Below, in pieces: positions 46,457 through 55,053 of a DNA stretch of 64,000 nt. Position 1 is the stretch's first letter. Each line of letters begins with the position of its first letter. Under the pieces are notes generated by a model. It was not told the origin of the DNA, did not search any database, and worked only from the letters and a program-made list of their open reading frames with translations. Made by a program: the position numbers and the translations under genes. This DNA comes from CAVVMA01 sp963830715 (lineage in GTDB: Bacteria; Desulfobacterota; Binatia; Binatales; Binataceae), in NCBI GenBank assembly GCA_963830715.1, contig CAWHNS010000012.1, positions 55,599-119,598 of the forward strand, read 5' to 3'.

Positions 46457-47925
46457 CGCCCCGACGACCCCTCTTCGAGCGCGGCGCTGAGGTGGAAGTC
46501 AACCTTGCCGGAAGCGTTCTCGACTTTTGCGTCGTTGACCTCGATGTCGTCGAAATAGCGGCTGGTGGAGAGCGCCTTCTTGACCTGGTCGATGGTTCCG
46601 AAGGAATCGGCCTGGCCGTCAACCTTGATGCCGCTGGCGTCGATTTGCAGGTCGGAAAATGCCACCGGCATCTTCGGCGGCAGCGCGCGGGAGAGCGCGA
46701 ACAGCACGTCGATCGGTGAGGTTCGCGTGCTGCCGCCGCCCATCAGCGCCAATTGCGTGCGCATCGTGGTGATCCCGGTGCGCAGGGCGCCGGGGACCTC
46801 GGAGGCCGGCCGCGTACCCAGCGCCGGCGCCGCGAGTGTCTGGATCTGACCGTCGAGCACATTGAGCCGATGGACGCCGATGGCGGTCGCGAAAATCACG
46901 TGAAGCACCGCCAACGCGAGCATCCCGGCCGTCAGCAGCGCGGTGCTGTAAAGCGGGGCGGCGTCGAGGTTGCGTCCGCGAAAGGCAAACTCGTCCTGGC
47001 GGAAGTTCAGCAGATCGATCGAATTGGCCGGTGCCTCACCGAGCAGCATCGCGATACACGCGCCGAAACGCAGCCAATCCCGCGGGAAACCCTCAGAAGC
47101 GGCGAAGCCGTCGAGCCCGCTGACGTCGCGCACCGCGGTCGCGAGTCCGTCGCCGATCTCGCTCTTGATTGCCGGGTTCGTTGCGGCAGGACCGGCGATC
47201 AACAGGTTGGGCGGTTCGAGGTCCGAGCCGTGGGCGAGCAGGGTTTGCCGCGCCGCATTGACGATCGTCGCGGTGACTTGCGGCGGCGCCATGGTGCGGC
47301 CATCGGCCTGCAGGCCGGCCGGCAGCATCCTCATCGCGCGCGGCGCTCCGGTCGAGTCCAGCAACACCAGCGAGGTGCGCGCCTGATCGATATCGAGCAG
47401 CAGATTGGCGCACGGGCCGCGGCCGTTGCGCTCGACCTCCGAGGCGCGCGAGAGCAGCCTGGCCAGCGCCAGCGCCCCCAGCGTCACGGTCTTGGGATCG
47501 AGACCGGCCTTGCCGAGCAGGTCGAGATGAGCGCGAAGCTCGCTCTTGCGGACGATCGCGGCGAATACGATCGTGCCGTCGGCGTCCTGGCCGATGCGCG
47601 CAAAGGTGCTCACGCCGTCATCGACGGGGAAGGGCAGATGTTCTTCGAGGGCGAAGGGCACCACCTGCCGCAGCTTGCGCGCGTCCTTGAACGGCAGCGT
47701 CAACATCCGATGGGCGACCAGCTCGCCGGGTATCGCCGAGATCAGGATGTCGGGCTTGCCGGCTGCGGCCACGAGGCGAACCAGTGCCGGCAGCAGATCG
47801 GCTTCGTCGGGGCGGCGCGCGTCCTCGAAGGTCCCGGACAGGCGGAACGACTCACGGGCGCGCTCCGCCACCGCGGCGCGAATATGGTCGCCGGCGGTCT
47901 CGAGCGCCATGACTCTCAGGCCCAT
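46453..47925 (-). CDS. gspL: Type II secretion system protein GspL
   Basis: 490 residues. The cytoplasmic part is actin/PilM-like (MALETAGDHIRAAVAERARE, then LVAHRMLTLPFKDARKLRQV and PFALEEHLPFPVDD). One membrane helix (STALLTAGMLALAVLHVIFA) and a periplasmic domain follow. GspL recruits the ATPase GspE to the membrane. The gene lies between gspK and gspM, and the long plus-strand frame across it is a shadow. Confidence 0.88.
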   Translation of the reverse strand: MGLRVMALETAGDHIRAAVAERARESFRLSGTFEDARRPDEADLLPALVRLVAAAGKPDILISAIPGELVAHRMLTLPFKDARKLRQVVPFALEEHLPFPVDDGVSTFARIGQDADGTIVFAAIVRKSELRAHLDLLGKAGLDPKTVTLGALALARLLSRASEVERNGRGPCANLLLDIDQARTSLVLLDSTGAPRAMRMLPAGLQADGRTMAPPQVTATIVNAARQTLLAHGSDLEPPNLLIAGPAATNPAIKSEIGDGLATAVRDVSGLDGFAASEGFPRDWLRFGACIAMLLGEAPANSIDLLNFRQDEFAFRGRNLDAAPLYSTALLTAGMLALAVLHVIFATAIGVHRLNVLDGQIQTLAAPALGTRPASEVPGALRTGITTMRTQLALMGGGSTRTSPIDVLFALSRALPPKMPVAFSDLQIDASGIKVDGQADSFGTIDQVKKALSTSRYFDDIEVNDAKVENASGKVDFHLSAALEEGSSGR

Positions 47926-47937
47926 CTGATGGCTCCG

Positions 47938-48930
47938 TTAATCCTCGTACCAGTCCAGGAGTTGGGACGGGCCGGGACCCTGACGCAGGACCGTCGCGTA
48001 GACGACTTCGCGCGCACCGGCATAGCTGCCCCGCCCCTCGATCGTGAAGAACTGGCTTATGACCGTGAACGCGCCAGACACGCCCGCGCCTCCCTGATCC
48101 GGACTCGAGCCAGTCGAGCCAGTCGAGCCGGGCAGGCTGTTCAGGTCCGCTTGCGTGAAGGGCTGTTCCAGACGCCGGGCCATGATCTCCTTGATAGTCG
48201 AGGGATCGGCGAGGTTGGAATCCATCGCCGCGATCACCTCGGGCGGCGCGGTATTGATGTTCACCGGTTGCAGGGCGCCCGGATTTTGGGGGTTGCCGTA
48301 AACCGTAAGATACTGCCGGAGCTTGAAGAAGGTCGGGTCATCGATTCCGCGAATCATTCTGAGATCGCCAATCGACGGCATCGGCCCATTGCGTGGCGCA
48401 TAAGGCGGCATGAGCCGCATATAGAAATCGGCTTCCGCTCCGGTCGGGCCGTCGGGAATGCTGTCCGGGTCGAGCCAGTCGATGATTGCCGGTATCACGT
48501 CGAGCGACACACCGATCAATACGAAGAGCTTTTCGAGGACCGGTTCGAAAGCGGGATTCTGGCCGCCGTTCTGGACATTGATCAACTGGTTGATATTCAG
48601 CTTGCGATCCTCGTCCTGAATCGACACCGAGGCGAACCCGCCTCCAACAGGAATCGGACCATAAGGTATGGCCCAGGCCTGAGAGAGGCCGTCAACCTGC
48701 TGGTTCGTCTGGATCTCCTGGCTGGTGTGCTGGACCAGGAGCGCGAGACCGATGTTCACGCCCGATCGCGCCAGATAATCGGCGCGCAACTCGTTGGCCT
48801 GATTGGCGGCGGATCGGTAGCCGAGCATCGTTGACGCCGTAAGGTCCATCACGATGATGGTCATCAGGGCGATTCCCATCAGCGCCGCGAGCAGCGCCAT
48901 GCCTCGTTCGGTTTTGCGCCGACGTTTCAT
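47938..48930 (-). CDS. gspK: Type II secretion system minor pseudopilin GspK
   Basis: 330 residues from the ATG at 48930, which overlaps the gspJ stop (ATGA). The N-terminus is a pseudopilin-type helix after ERGMALLAALMG, and the large inserted domain carries the expected helix-hairpin region (LINVQNGGQNPAFEPVLEKL, GVSLDVIPAIIDWLDPDS). GspK caps the pseudopilus tip with GspI and GspJ. Confidence 0.9.
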   Translation of the reverse strand: MKRRRKTERGMALLAALMGIALMTIIVMDLTASTMLGYRSAANQANELRADYLARSGVNIGLALLVQHTSQEIQTNQQVDGLSQAWAIPYGPIPVGGGFASVSIQDEDRKLNINQLINVQNGGQNPAFEPVLEKLFVLIGVSLDVIPAIIDWLDPDSIPDGPTGAEADFYMRLMPPYAPRNGPMPSIGDLRMIRGIDDPTFFKLRQYLTVYGNPQNPGALQPVNINTAPPEVIAAMDSNLADPSTIKEIMARRLEQPFTQADLNSLPGSTGSTGSSPDQGGAGVSGAFTVISQFFTIEGRGSYAGAREVVYATVLRQGPGPSQLLDWYED

Positions 48931-49619
48931 CGCTGGAGGTTCGCCATCGGGAGTGCGATTTGAGTCGAGAAATGCGTCGGTGGGCCTTGCCTGGCTCCGG
49001 TCTGCAGCTCTATCTCGATCGCTTGGGGAAGCGGAATCTGGCTGGCTGCGGAGGGCGATTGGGCCACCGTTTGAGAGTTCCAACTTTCGTTCCAGATCTC
49101 ACCGTTGAAATAGCGGATATGCAGCGAGATCAGATTGTCGGCCAGCACCACCGACTGGATCTGCGGGCCGCCCTGGTCCGGCAGCAGCGCGCTCTGCTGC
49201 TTGCGCACCAGCAAAAACCAACCCGGATGAGCGGGATTGGACTGCGTGGAATATGAAACCAAATCTTCGGAGCTGAAGCCGAAAGCGGAACGGCGATGCC
49301 CGGCGCCGGCCGTGCAGATCGTCAAGCTGTCGAGCGGCGCGCCCCGCTGCATATGCCCGGTGCCGATCAGTAACGTGCGAGGCGTGGCGGCAGCGCCGGG
49401 TATGGCAAGCGTCGCGCCGCGAATCTCCGCGCCCATCTGCCACATTATCGCGCGGCCGGTCTGATTGGCTTCGAGCCGGCTCTCTGCGTGGATCTTGCCA
49501 TGAGAAACCACGTTGAACGAACCTGCCAGCATCGCGAGGACCACGCTGAGGATGCCGATCGCGAGCATCAATTCGAGCAGCGTGAATCCGGCCGCCGCCT
49601 TGTTGGTCCGATTTACCAC
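48927..49619 (-). CDS. gspJ: Type II secretion system minor pseudopilin GspJ
   Basis: 230 residues from the GTG at 49619, five bases after the gspI stop. The prepilin peptidase site and hydrophobic helix are AAAGFTLLELMLAIGILSVV. The globular part is beta-rich (LVSYSTQSNPAHPGWFLLVR and LISLHIRYFNGEIWNESW). It is a tip-complex pseudopilin. Confidence 0.9.
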   Translation of the reverse strand: MVNRTNKAAAGFTLLELMLAIGILSVVLAMLAGSFNVVSHGKIHAESRLEANQTGRAIMWQMGAEIRGATLAIPGAAATPRTLLIGTGHMQRGAPLDSLTICTAGAGHRRSAFGFSSEDLVSYSTQSNPAHPGWFLLVRKQQSALLPDQGGPQIQSVVLADNLISLHIRYFNGEIWNESWNSQTVAQSPSAASQIPLPQAIEIELQTGARQGPPTHFSTQIALPMANLQR

Positions 49620-49623
49620 TATC

Positions 49624-50088
49624 CTACTGCTGCTGCTCCGGGGGGATTGGATTGTGGACGAATTCGACCAGATCGAAGCGGCGCGAGAAACGCGGCCCAT
49701 AGAAAACCGTGACCGTGACCTTGCGGATGTCCGGAAACACCGCGGACGGCTCGATCACCCGCCGCCATTTGAAGTTCGGATACTGGCGGCGATACATCGA
49801 CTGGAAGTCGCCCGACCGCGTCGAGGCCTCCGGGAACGGGCTGATTTCGACTTGCGTCATCATCGCCTGCGCGAGCATCGCGGCGCGCGACATGTCCTGC
49901 GCGCGGATCACGCTCTGGAGATCCTGATGGTCGAGCGAGAGCAACGCGAACAATGCGATCGCCAGGACGGCGAGCGCGATCATCACCTCGAGCAGCGTGA
50001 AGCCGCGCCGCGAGAGCGGGATCCGGGCCCTGTCGGCGCGGCGCCGGGAGCGAGAGCCGTGGAGCGGCACTGGCGGCGCCGCTTTCAT
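49624..50088 (-). CDS. gspI: Type II secretion system minor pseudopilin GspI
   Basis: 154 residues from the ATG at 50088 (MKAAPPVPLHGSR). The prepilin cleavage site and helix are SRRGFTLLEVMIALAVLAIA, with the conserved Glu after the cleavage point. LDHQDLQSVIRAQDMSRAAM and FPDIRKVTVTVFYGPRFSRR form the globular part. It is the central minor pseudopilin. It lies in a different frame from the long gspH reading that runs across it. Confidence 0.9.
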   Translation of the reverse strand: MKAAPPVPLHGSRSRRRADRARIPLSRRGFTLLEVMIALAVLAIALFALLSLDHQDLQSVIRAQDMSRAAMLAQAMMTQVEISPFPEASTRSGDFQSMYRRQYPNFKWRRVIEPSAVFPDIRKVTVTVFYGPRFSRRFDLVEFVHNPIPPEQQQ

Positions 50089-50117
50089 CTTGCCGCCATC
50101 GCGGGCCCGGGGCCAGG

Positions 50118-50707
50118 TCACCACTGGCGATGGCGACGCGCCCGGTAAGCGGATTAAGGTTCAGCGTGTAGACCGTGCCCGAGTCGTCCAAAAGATGGAC
50201 CACGGTCGCGTCGGCGTAGCCCTCGGGATAAAAGAAGCTGCTCGCGGCCCCGCGAGTAAAGGTGCCTGCGCCCTCGATCGTCACGTCGCGCAGCCGCACC
50301 CCGGCCGGCATCAGCACCGGCCCGAAACCGGGCTCGCGATCGGGCGTGAAGACCGGTTGCGGGGCGTAGGGATCCAGACGCTGGACCGAATACTCATCGC
50401 CGTCGAGATCGAACGTGAGGCGCAAGACCACTTTGTCGGCGCTCGCGCGGTCGTAGAGATAGGTAATGCGTCCCGCCAGCCGGCGCGCCTCGCTCCTGAG
50501 ATGCGCGTCGCGGATACCCGAAAAACGCGGCATTATCACGGAAACGATCAATCCGACGATGAACAGGACGATCGTGATTTCAAGCAGCGTAAAGCCTGCC
50601 GCCGGAATTCGCGAAGCGGTCCGAATCGCGCGGCGCAACCGCATCGCGATCGACGAGCGCGCGGCCACGCGGCGAATCCCAATGAGCGCAGAGATGATCT
50701 CGGCCAC
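50118..50707 (-). CDS. gspH: Type II secretion system pseudopilin GspH (3' end uncertain)
   Basis: The start is clear: prepilin motif AAGFTLLEITIVLFIVGLIV, then RLAGRITYLYDRASADKVVL and LNPLTGRVAIASG. Left alone, the frame runs on to 49619, entirely over gspI. That is not plausible, so a single-base indel near 50100-50130 is likely. A TGA in another frame at 50118-50120 would end the protein soon after TGRVAIA. The exact C-terminus is therefore a guess. GTG at 50707 or ATG at 50644 is the start. Confidence 0.72.
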
Positions 50708-50719
50708 CTGGTCGCTTCG

Positions 50720-51148
50720 CTACTGCTGACTCGCGTCTATGTCGGCGTTCTTGCCGTCGCCGCCCTCTACGCCGTCGGCCCCGTAGGATTTCAGGGCATA
50801 AGTGTTGCCGTCGCTTTGATACACGTACGGATTGCCCCAGGGATCCAAAGGTAGACGCTGGACGTATCCGCCATCTTCATAGTTGGCCGGGACGCGGCCG
50901 CTGCCCGGGCGAGTCACCAGCGCCTGCAGACCCTGGTCGGTAGTTGGATAGAAACCGCTGTCCAGGTAGTAGCGGTCGAGCGCGGTCTGGATCTCGTGCA
51001 GGTCGGCCTGGGCCTTGACCCGCTTGGCCTTGTCGGTGGCGCCCCTCAGGCTCTGCACCACGATAGTGGCAAGCAGCCCGAGGATCAGGATGACCACCAT
51101 GATCTCTATCAGGGTGAAACCACCCTGGGTTTTACGCCTGTCTCGCAT
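50720..51148 (-). CDS. gspG: Type II secretion system major pseudopilin GspG
   Basis: 142 residues from the ATG at 51148, which follows AGGAGGT. The cleavage site and helix are QGGFTLIEIMVVILILGLLA; the globular domain has ALDRYYLDSGFYPTTDQGLQ and the calcium-site region LPLDPWGNPYVYQS and SYGADGVEGGDGKNADID. GspG polymerises into the pseudopilus that pushes substrates out through the secretin. Confidence 0.95.
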   Translation of the reverse strand: MRDRRKTQGGFTLIEIMVVILILGLLATIVVQSLRGATDKAKRVKAQADLHEIQTALDRYYLDSGFYPTTDQGLQALVTRPGSGRVPANYEDGGYVQRLPLDPWGNPYVYQSDGNTYALKSYGADGVEGGDGKNADIDASQQ

Positions 51149-51189
51149 CGCGCTTACCTCCTGGATGCGCAGCTTCACTCTTTTCACCT

Positions 51190-52410
51190 TTACTGAACGA
51201 GCTGGTTGAGCTGCATGATCGGCATCAGCACGGCCATCATCATGAATACGATAACACCCGCCATCGCGATGGTCATCAGCGGTTGGAGCAGGGTCGTCAT
51301 CAGGCTGAGCGAGGCCGAGACTTCACGTTCGTAGGCGTCGGCGGCCCGTTCGAGCAGCCTCTCGAGCTCGCCGGTTCGCTCTCCGACCCTGATCATTTCG
51401 ATCAGCAGCGGGGGGAATAGCTTGCTCGCCGCCAACGTCTGGCCCATCCCGTGACCTTCGCGGATCTCGTCGCGGGATTTTTCGATCGCGTCCCTCATCA
51501 GGCCGTTGGTCATCACCAGCTTGACGGCGTCGAGCGCCGGCAGCAGCAGCACGCCGCTGGCAAGCAGGGTGCCGAGCGTACGCGCGAAACGCGCGCAGAT
51601 CGTGAGCGTGACGGTTTTGCCGATATACGGGGTGCGCAGGATGTAGGTGTCGTAGTAACGCCGTCCGGTGGGTGTCGTAAAGCCGAAGATGACGGTCGCG
51701 ACGAGGCCCGCTGACAGAATCAGCAGCAGCCACCAGTAATTGGTGAGAAAGGCGGAGAGCAGGATCAGGAACTGGGTCGCGGCCGGCAGCGCGGCCTTGT
51801 TCTCCTGGAAGATGGTCGCGACTTGCGGCACGACGTAGGTGACCAGAAAGGCCATGATCGCGGTGCCGACGATCATCATGATGATGGGGTAGGTCAGCGC
51901 GCCGCGCACCTTGGAAATGAACTCGGCTTGCGTTTCGGCATAGTCGGCGAGCCGGTCGAGCACCGTCTCCAGCGCCGCGGCCTGCTCACCGGCCCGCACC
52001 ATGCTCACGTAGAGATCCGAGAAGACCCCGGCGTGCACGGCGAGCGCGTCGGCGAGCGAGGTGCCCTCGCGGACCCGTTCGCGCACCTGCGAGAGCATCT
52101 TCTGAGTGGCCGCCCGGGTGGACTGCTCGGCGAGCGTGCCGAGCGCGTCAACCAGTTGCACGCCCGCGCCGAGCAGCGCGCTGAGCTGGCGGGTGAGCAG
52201 GGTTACTTCGGCCGCCGGTATGCGGGTGCCGAAGGACGGCAGCCATTCGCGGATCGATCGGGAGCGGGTGACTCCTTCCTCGCGGAGGTCGGTCGGAAAT
52301 ACGCCCATCCCGCGCAGCTTGCCGCGCGCGGTGCGCGGGCTGTCGGCGTCGACGACCCCGCTGACCGATCGGCCGTCATTCGACAATCCTCTGTACGCAA
52401 AGACGGGCAT
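51190..52410 (-). CDS. gspF: Type II secretion system inner-membrane platform protein GspF
   Basis: 406 residues, start ATG at 52410. Two repeats of the GspF/PilC domain with three membrane helices: ALTYPIIMMIVGTAIMAFLV, WWLLLILSAGLVATVIFGF and the last at TIAMAGVIVFMMMAVLMPIM. RVGERTGELERLLERAADAY is the conserved cytoplasmic loop. It is now separated from gspE by the IS1-family element, although the original gap was only about 170 bp. Confidence 0.95.
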   Translation of the reverse strand: MPVFAYRGLSNDGRSVSGVVDADSPRTARGKLRGMGVFPTDLREEGVTRSRSIREWLPSFGTRIPAAEVTLLTRQLSALLGAGVQLVDALGTLAEQSTRAATQKMLSQVRERVREGTSLADALAVHAGVFSDLYVSMVRAGEQAAALETVLDRLADYAETQAEFISKVRGALTYPIIMMIVGTAIMAFLVTYVVPQVATIFQENKAALPAATQFLILLSAFLTNYWWLLLILSAGLVATVIFGFTTPTGRRYYDTYILRTPYIGKTVTLTICARFARTLGTLLASGVLLLPALDAVKLVMTNGLMRDAIEKSRDEIREGHGMGQTLAASKLFPPLLIEMIRVGERTGELERLLERAADAYEREVSASLSLMTTLLQPLMTIAMAGVIVFMMMAVLMPIMQLNQLVQ

Positions 52411-52450
52411 CCGTGGTTCTCCCGCGCAGTCCCTGAGCGCCGGCCACTTA

Positions 52451-53359
52451 TTATACTACGAAAGAGGAACCTCCGCAGCCATCCGAAAACACCGGTAGTG
52501 TCCTAATTTGAATTCTCAAGCCGCTTTCGGCCTTCTCCGCAATCGCCTCCAGCAAGTCGCCCACGGTCCACAGCCGATTCGTGATGCCTGCCGCCATCGC
52601 AGGCGTGCATCGCAGCGTCCGATGAATCCAGACGAAATTGTAATGCGCCATCTGGAGAGCGACTGACGCTTTCAGGTTCGCCAGCTTCTTCGAGAAACCG
52701 TTAGTCAGGCGGGTGAAGTGGCGGTTTTTCATTCGGATCGTCAGATTGTTCCGCTCGACGTATGAAGTCGAGATATGGGCCGGATCGGGATTGCCGAGGA
52801 TCGGATCGCGTTCGGCCTTCACCATAACGGGCGGCGAATACCTGCCGCGCCCGGTGTTCAACTCCGATGCGAAAACCTTGTGTAGCTGAGCGTAGTCAAC
52901 CGTGTTCCCGAACGCTCGCATGATCGTTCCGTAGTAGGGCCGAAACGCATCGGTCGTGATCTGCGGACGGTTCACAATTCGCGATTTCAGATCATCGATA
53001 AAAATCGCGGTGTCGTTCCACGTGCGGCGACCGACGAGATAAGAGACAACCAGCTTCGTATCGGCATCCAGTCCGATGAACGTGTAGGCGTCGCCAAATT
53101 CGCCGCGCTCCGCAAGCATAGCCGCGCGCTTCTGCTTCATTCCCACGTAAGCCCAAATTTCGTCAAGCTGAAGGCGCTGGCAAGTCAGGCCGCGCATCGT
53201 GCGGTCATGAAGGCGAGCGCAACCATCGGCTACGCGAATCATCAGCCGCATGATCGTGTCGCGATGGATTCCGGTCACGCGCTCAACAGAGCGTATGCTG
53301 TTGCCTTCGACCAAACCCGCGATTGCCCTCTGTTCCTGCTCGCTGCTTAGCTTGTTCAT
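52451..53359 (-). CDS. IS1-family transposase, reading through the terminal repeat into host DNA
   Basis: 302 residues from the ATG at 53359; a TTG at 53395 would lie inside the promoter. An HTH (LVEGNSIRSVERVTGIHRDT) is followed by the DDE domain (LQLDEIWAYVGMKQKR, FIGLDADTKLVVSYLVGRR, TTDAFRPYYGT, STSYVERNNLTIRMKN) and HYNFVWIHRTLRCTPAMAAG. The frame has no stop inside the element. It crosses the left inverted repeat and stops at 52451-52453, so the last 13 residues come from flanking DNA. The gene lies at the left end of the element and points outward. Confidence 0.9.
   Translation of the reverse strand: MNKLSSEQEQRAIAGLVEGNSIRSVERVTGIHRDTIMRLMIRVADGCARLHDRTMRGLTCQRLQLDEIWAYVGMKQKRAAMLAERGEFGDAYTFIGLDADTKLVVSYLVGRRTWNDTAIFIDDLKSRIVNRPQITTDAFRPYYGTIMRAFGNTVDYAQLHKVFASELNTGRGRYSPPVMVKAERDPILGNPDPAHISTSYVERNNLTIRMKNRHFTRLTNGFSKKLANLKASVALQMAHYNFVWIHRTLRCTPAMAAGITNRLWTVGDLLEAIAEKAESGLRIQIRTLPVFSDGCGGSSFVV
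52486..52493. repeat. Target-site duplication, left copy
   Basis: AAAACACC here is repeated exactly at 55063-55070 on the far side of the element. Eight-base duplications are usual for IS1-family transposition. Confidence 0.88.
52494..52511. repeat. Terminal inverted repeat, left
   Basis: GGTAGTGTCCTAATTTGA, 18 of 18 matches to the reverse complement of 55045-55062. The transposase reading frame passes through it. Confidence 0.92.
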
Positions 53360-53396
53360 GTCAAGGATTATGCTTGACTGGTCAAGCAATGTCAAG
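53360..53396 (-). promoter_or_regulatory. Predicted leaderless promoter of transposase with GTCAAG repeats
   Basis: On the minus strand TTGACA (53390-53395) and CATAAT (53367-53372) are separated by exactly 17 bp, and the ATG at 53359 is seven bases after the -10. The transcript would begin at or next to the start codon. The spacer holds the palindrome CTTGACTGGTCAAG (53373-53386), and further GTCAAG copies lie at 53360-53365 and 53391-53396. This array could be an operator limiting transposition. Confidence 0.6.
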
Positions 53397-53448
53397 GCAA
53401 AAAGAGACGCCGACCGCGAAAAGCTACGAGTCGGCGTCTCAACGCAAA

Positions 53449-53634
53449 TTATCGGCTTTCAGCCACACTGGACGATGAAGCTTCCTCCCATAGTCCTTCG
53501 GTGGACTGTACCGATTGAGGCTTCTGTTTGCGAAATGGGGCGACTTCCTCAAGAAAACGCTTCAGGCTTCTTTGAGCTTCACCCCATCGATCGACTTTTC
53601 TCTTTTTGCGCGCCTTCTTCATAAAAACCCTCAT
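53449..53634 (-). CDS. Small basic passenger protein of the IS1-family element
   Basis: 61 residues from the ATG at 53634, which overlaps the protease stop (ATGA), so translation is coupled to the protease. The N-terminal half is strongly basic (MKKARKKRKVDRWGEAQRSL) and the rest is polar and Ser/Glu-rich (EEASSSSVAESR). No known domain. The coupling suggests it works with the protease, perhaps as a partner or substrate adaptor; that is inference. Confidence 0.55.
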   Translation of the reverse strand: MRVFMKKARKKRKVDRWGEAQRSLKRFLEEVAPFRKQKPQSVQSTEGLWEEASSSSVAESR

Positions 53635-54527
53635 TCTTCTTCCGGCTGTGGCTCCCAAGGTCTGAACGGAGCAATCCACGAGTTTTGCTCGCTTTCTATA
53701 CATTTGGACGCATGGTGCGTCACAAAGTTACTCGTCCTAATGTGCAATTCGCTTGCCACATCGTGGAATTTAGGTTCGATGTCCTCGATTTTCAAGTCGC
53801 ATTTTCTTGCTTCAGCTCGGAAGATAGCGCGTGCATGAGCCTTTGTGGTTTCTGGCGTCAAGAAACTCTTGATTTTCCCTCGAATAGTGGAAGGTCGCAG
53901 ATTTGCAAACATTCCAGAAGCCAAGCTCTTAACGGCGATGTCCTCGGCGAGGGAAATATAGTTGCGATGCTGCCGTATTTCACGAGGGTCATAATTTTGC
54001 AATTGGAGAAGAAACGGCTGCAAATTGCCTTTTGTGCGGACGGCCCTTTTGAAAAGGTCTTCGTAGCTTTCGATAATCTCATAGCAGGAAAAACGCTTCC
54101 TGCCAGTGATGAACTGGGGATCGACGGGCCCGAGTTCAGACCCTCTCCCCATTAGGATTTTCGACGCTCCAAAGCATACGAGCGTTGCCGCAGATTTTGC
54201 TTTTCCCGGAACCATCGCAACAAATTCACCATTGCCGCTATATGAGCGACCGAGGTTGATAATTCGTTCGGCGGCCATGCCGTCACCACCAGGTGAGTTA
54301 ATTATCAAAGCGAGGCCGCGACGGAGATCCATTGTCTGGAGTACGCTCTCCAGCATGTCGGCGTCGTCGTTTTCCAAATCCACCGGCTGATTAAACGCGG
54401 TGTAGAGGCTGACAACAGGCAGACCGAGAAGTCGCTGGAGCTTATAAATCAGCGGGCGTCGCGTAGGAAATCCCTGATTTCGCTCCGCGAGAACCTGCAC
54501 CAAGTGCGGGTCGGTTTTCTTGGGCAT
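53631..54527 (-). CDS. SDH/ClpP-superfamily serine protease, passenger gene
   Basis: 298 residues. The fold is that of ClpP/SppA-like SDH proteinases (PF01972-like). An N-terminal strand-helix (LLGLPVVSLYTAFNQPVDLE) is followed by the oxyanion loop INSPGGDGM at 77-84, the candidate nucleophile Ser112 in GKAKSAATLVCFGA, and GSELGPVDPQ at 129-138. No signal peptide or membrane helix is evident, so it may act in the cytoplasm. The C-terminal 100 residues are helical and charged. A proteolytic passenger on an IS1-family element is unusual. Confidence 0.8.
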   Translation of the reverse strand: MPKKTDPHLVQVLAERNQGFPTRRPLIYKLQRLLGLPVVSLYTAFNQPVDLENDDADMLESVLQTMDLRRGLALIINSPGGDGMAAERIINLGRSYSGNGEFVAMVPGKAKSAATLVCFGASKILMGRGSELGPVDPQFITGRKRFSCYEIIESYEDLFKRAVRTKGNLQPFLLQLQNYDPREIRQHRNYISLAEDIAVKSLASGMFANLRPSTIRGKIKSFLTPETTKAHARAIFRAEARKCDLKIEDIEPKFHDVASELHIRTSNFVTHHASKCIESEQNSWIAPFRPWEPQPEEE

Positions 54528-54565
54528 TTTGGTCGCCCTTTATTAGCCGACTATTTGACTGCTGG

Positions 54566-54817
54566 TCAACCGCCCGACGAACCCGATCTCTTTCCCCATC
54601 TGGTGTTCGCGGCATTCTTGGCAATTTTGATCCGTTCGCCTTCAGATAATTTCGCAGCGCGTGCCTTGCCGCCCTTAAGGCCGCCGAGCCGTCCGAGCGC
54701 CACAGCCGCCGGGTTTTTCTCTCCGATATCGATGTCGGCGATGGACTGAACGATGCGCGACGCCATGACGTTAATGTCTACGCTATACTTCCGAGACTTG
54801 CTTGACCGCTTGGGCAT
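54566..54817 (-). CDS. Small Gly/Lys/Ala-rich passenger protein
   Basis: 83 residues. The motif AAVALGRLGGLKGGKARAAK, then LSEGERIKIAKNAANTRWGK resembles a short family found in many genomes and often near mobile elements; its function is unknown. It is upstream of the protease on the same strand, with a gap of about 38 bases, and both may belong to one transcript. It overlaps nothing but is divergent from the Cys-rich ORF. Confidence 0.6.
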   Translation of the reverse strand: MPKRSSKSRKYSVDINVMASRIVQSIADIDIGEKNPAAVALGRLGGLKGGKARAAKLSEGERIKIAKNAANTRWGKRSGSSGG

Positions 54818-54864
54818 GCCTTACAATACGTTACATTGCGCGACCAGCGCAAGGGAGGAACCAA

Positions 54865-55053
54865 ATGGCGCGAGTATATCCATGCGAAAACTGCCAAAAA
54901 ATCATTGGTGATGGCGACCGATTTATCGCCATTGACCACTTGGAAAAAGACTGGATAACGCCCCGAAAAACGCGGATTCACGCCGATTGCTGGGATGAGT
55001 ATAGAAAGAAGTTTCCCACCTCCTCCCCATCCGCGCCGAATCCGTCAAATTAG
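54865..55053 (+). CDS. Small Cys-rich passenger protein ending in the terminal repeat
   Basis: 62 residues from the ATG at 54865, preceded by AAGGGAGG. A CxxC pair (YPCENCQKIIGDGDRFIAID) and a later HADCW suggest a zinc-binding site. The stop TAG (55051-55053) lies inside the right inverted repeat. It is divergent from the rest of the passenger genes. No named family. Confidence 0.6.
   Translation: MARVYPCENCQKIIGDGDRFIAIDHLEKDWITPRKTRIHADCWDEYRKKFPTSSPSAPNPSN

Noticed and set aside
46753..48834. 693-residue plus-strand frame over gspL and gspK
   Set aside because: Both gsp genes are well supported on the minus strand; the plus frame has no motifs.
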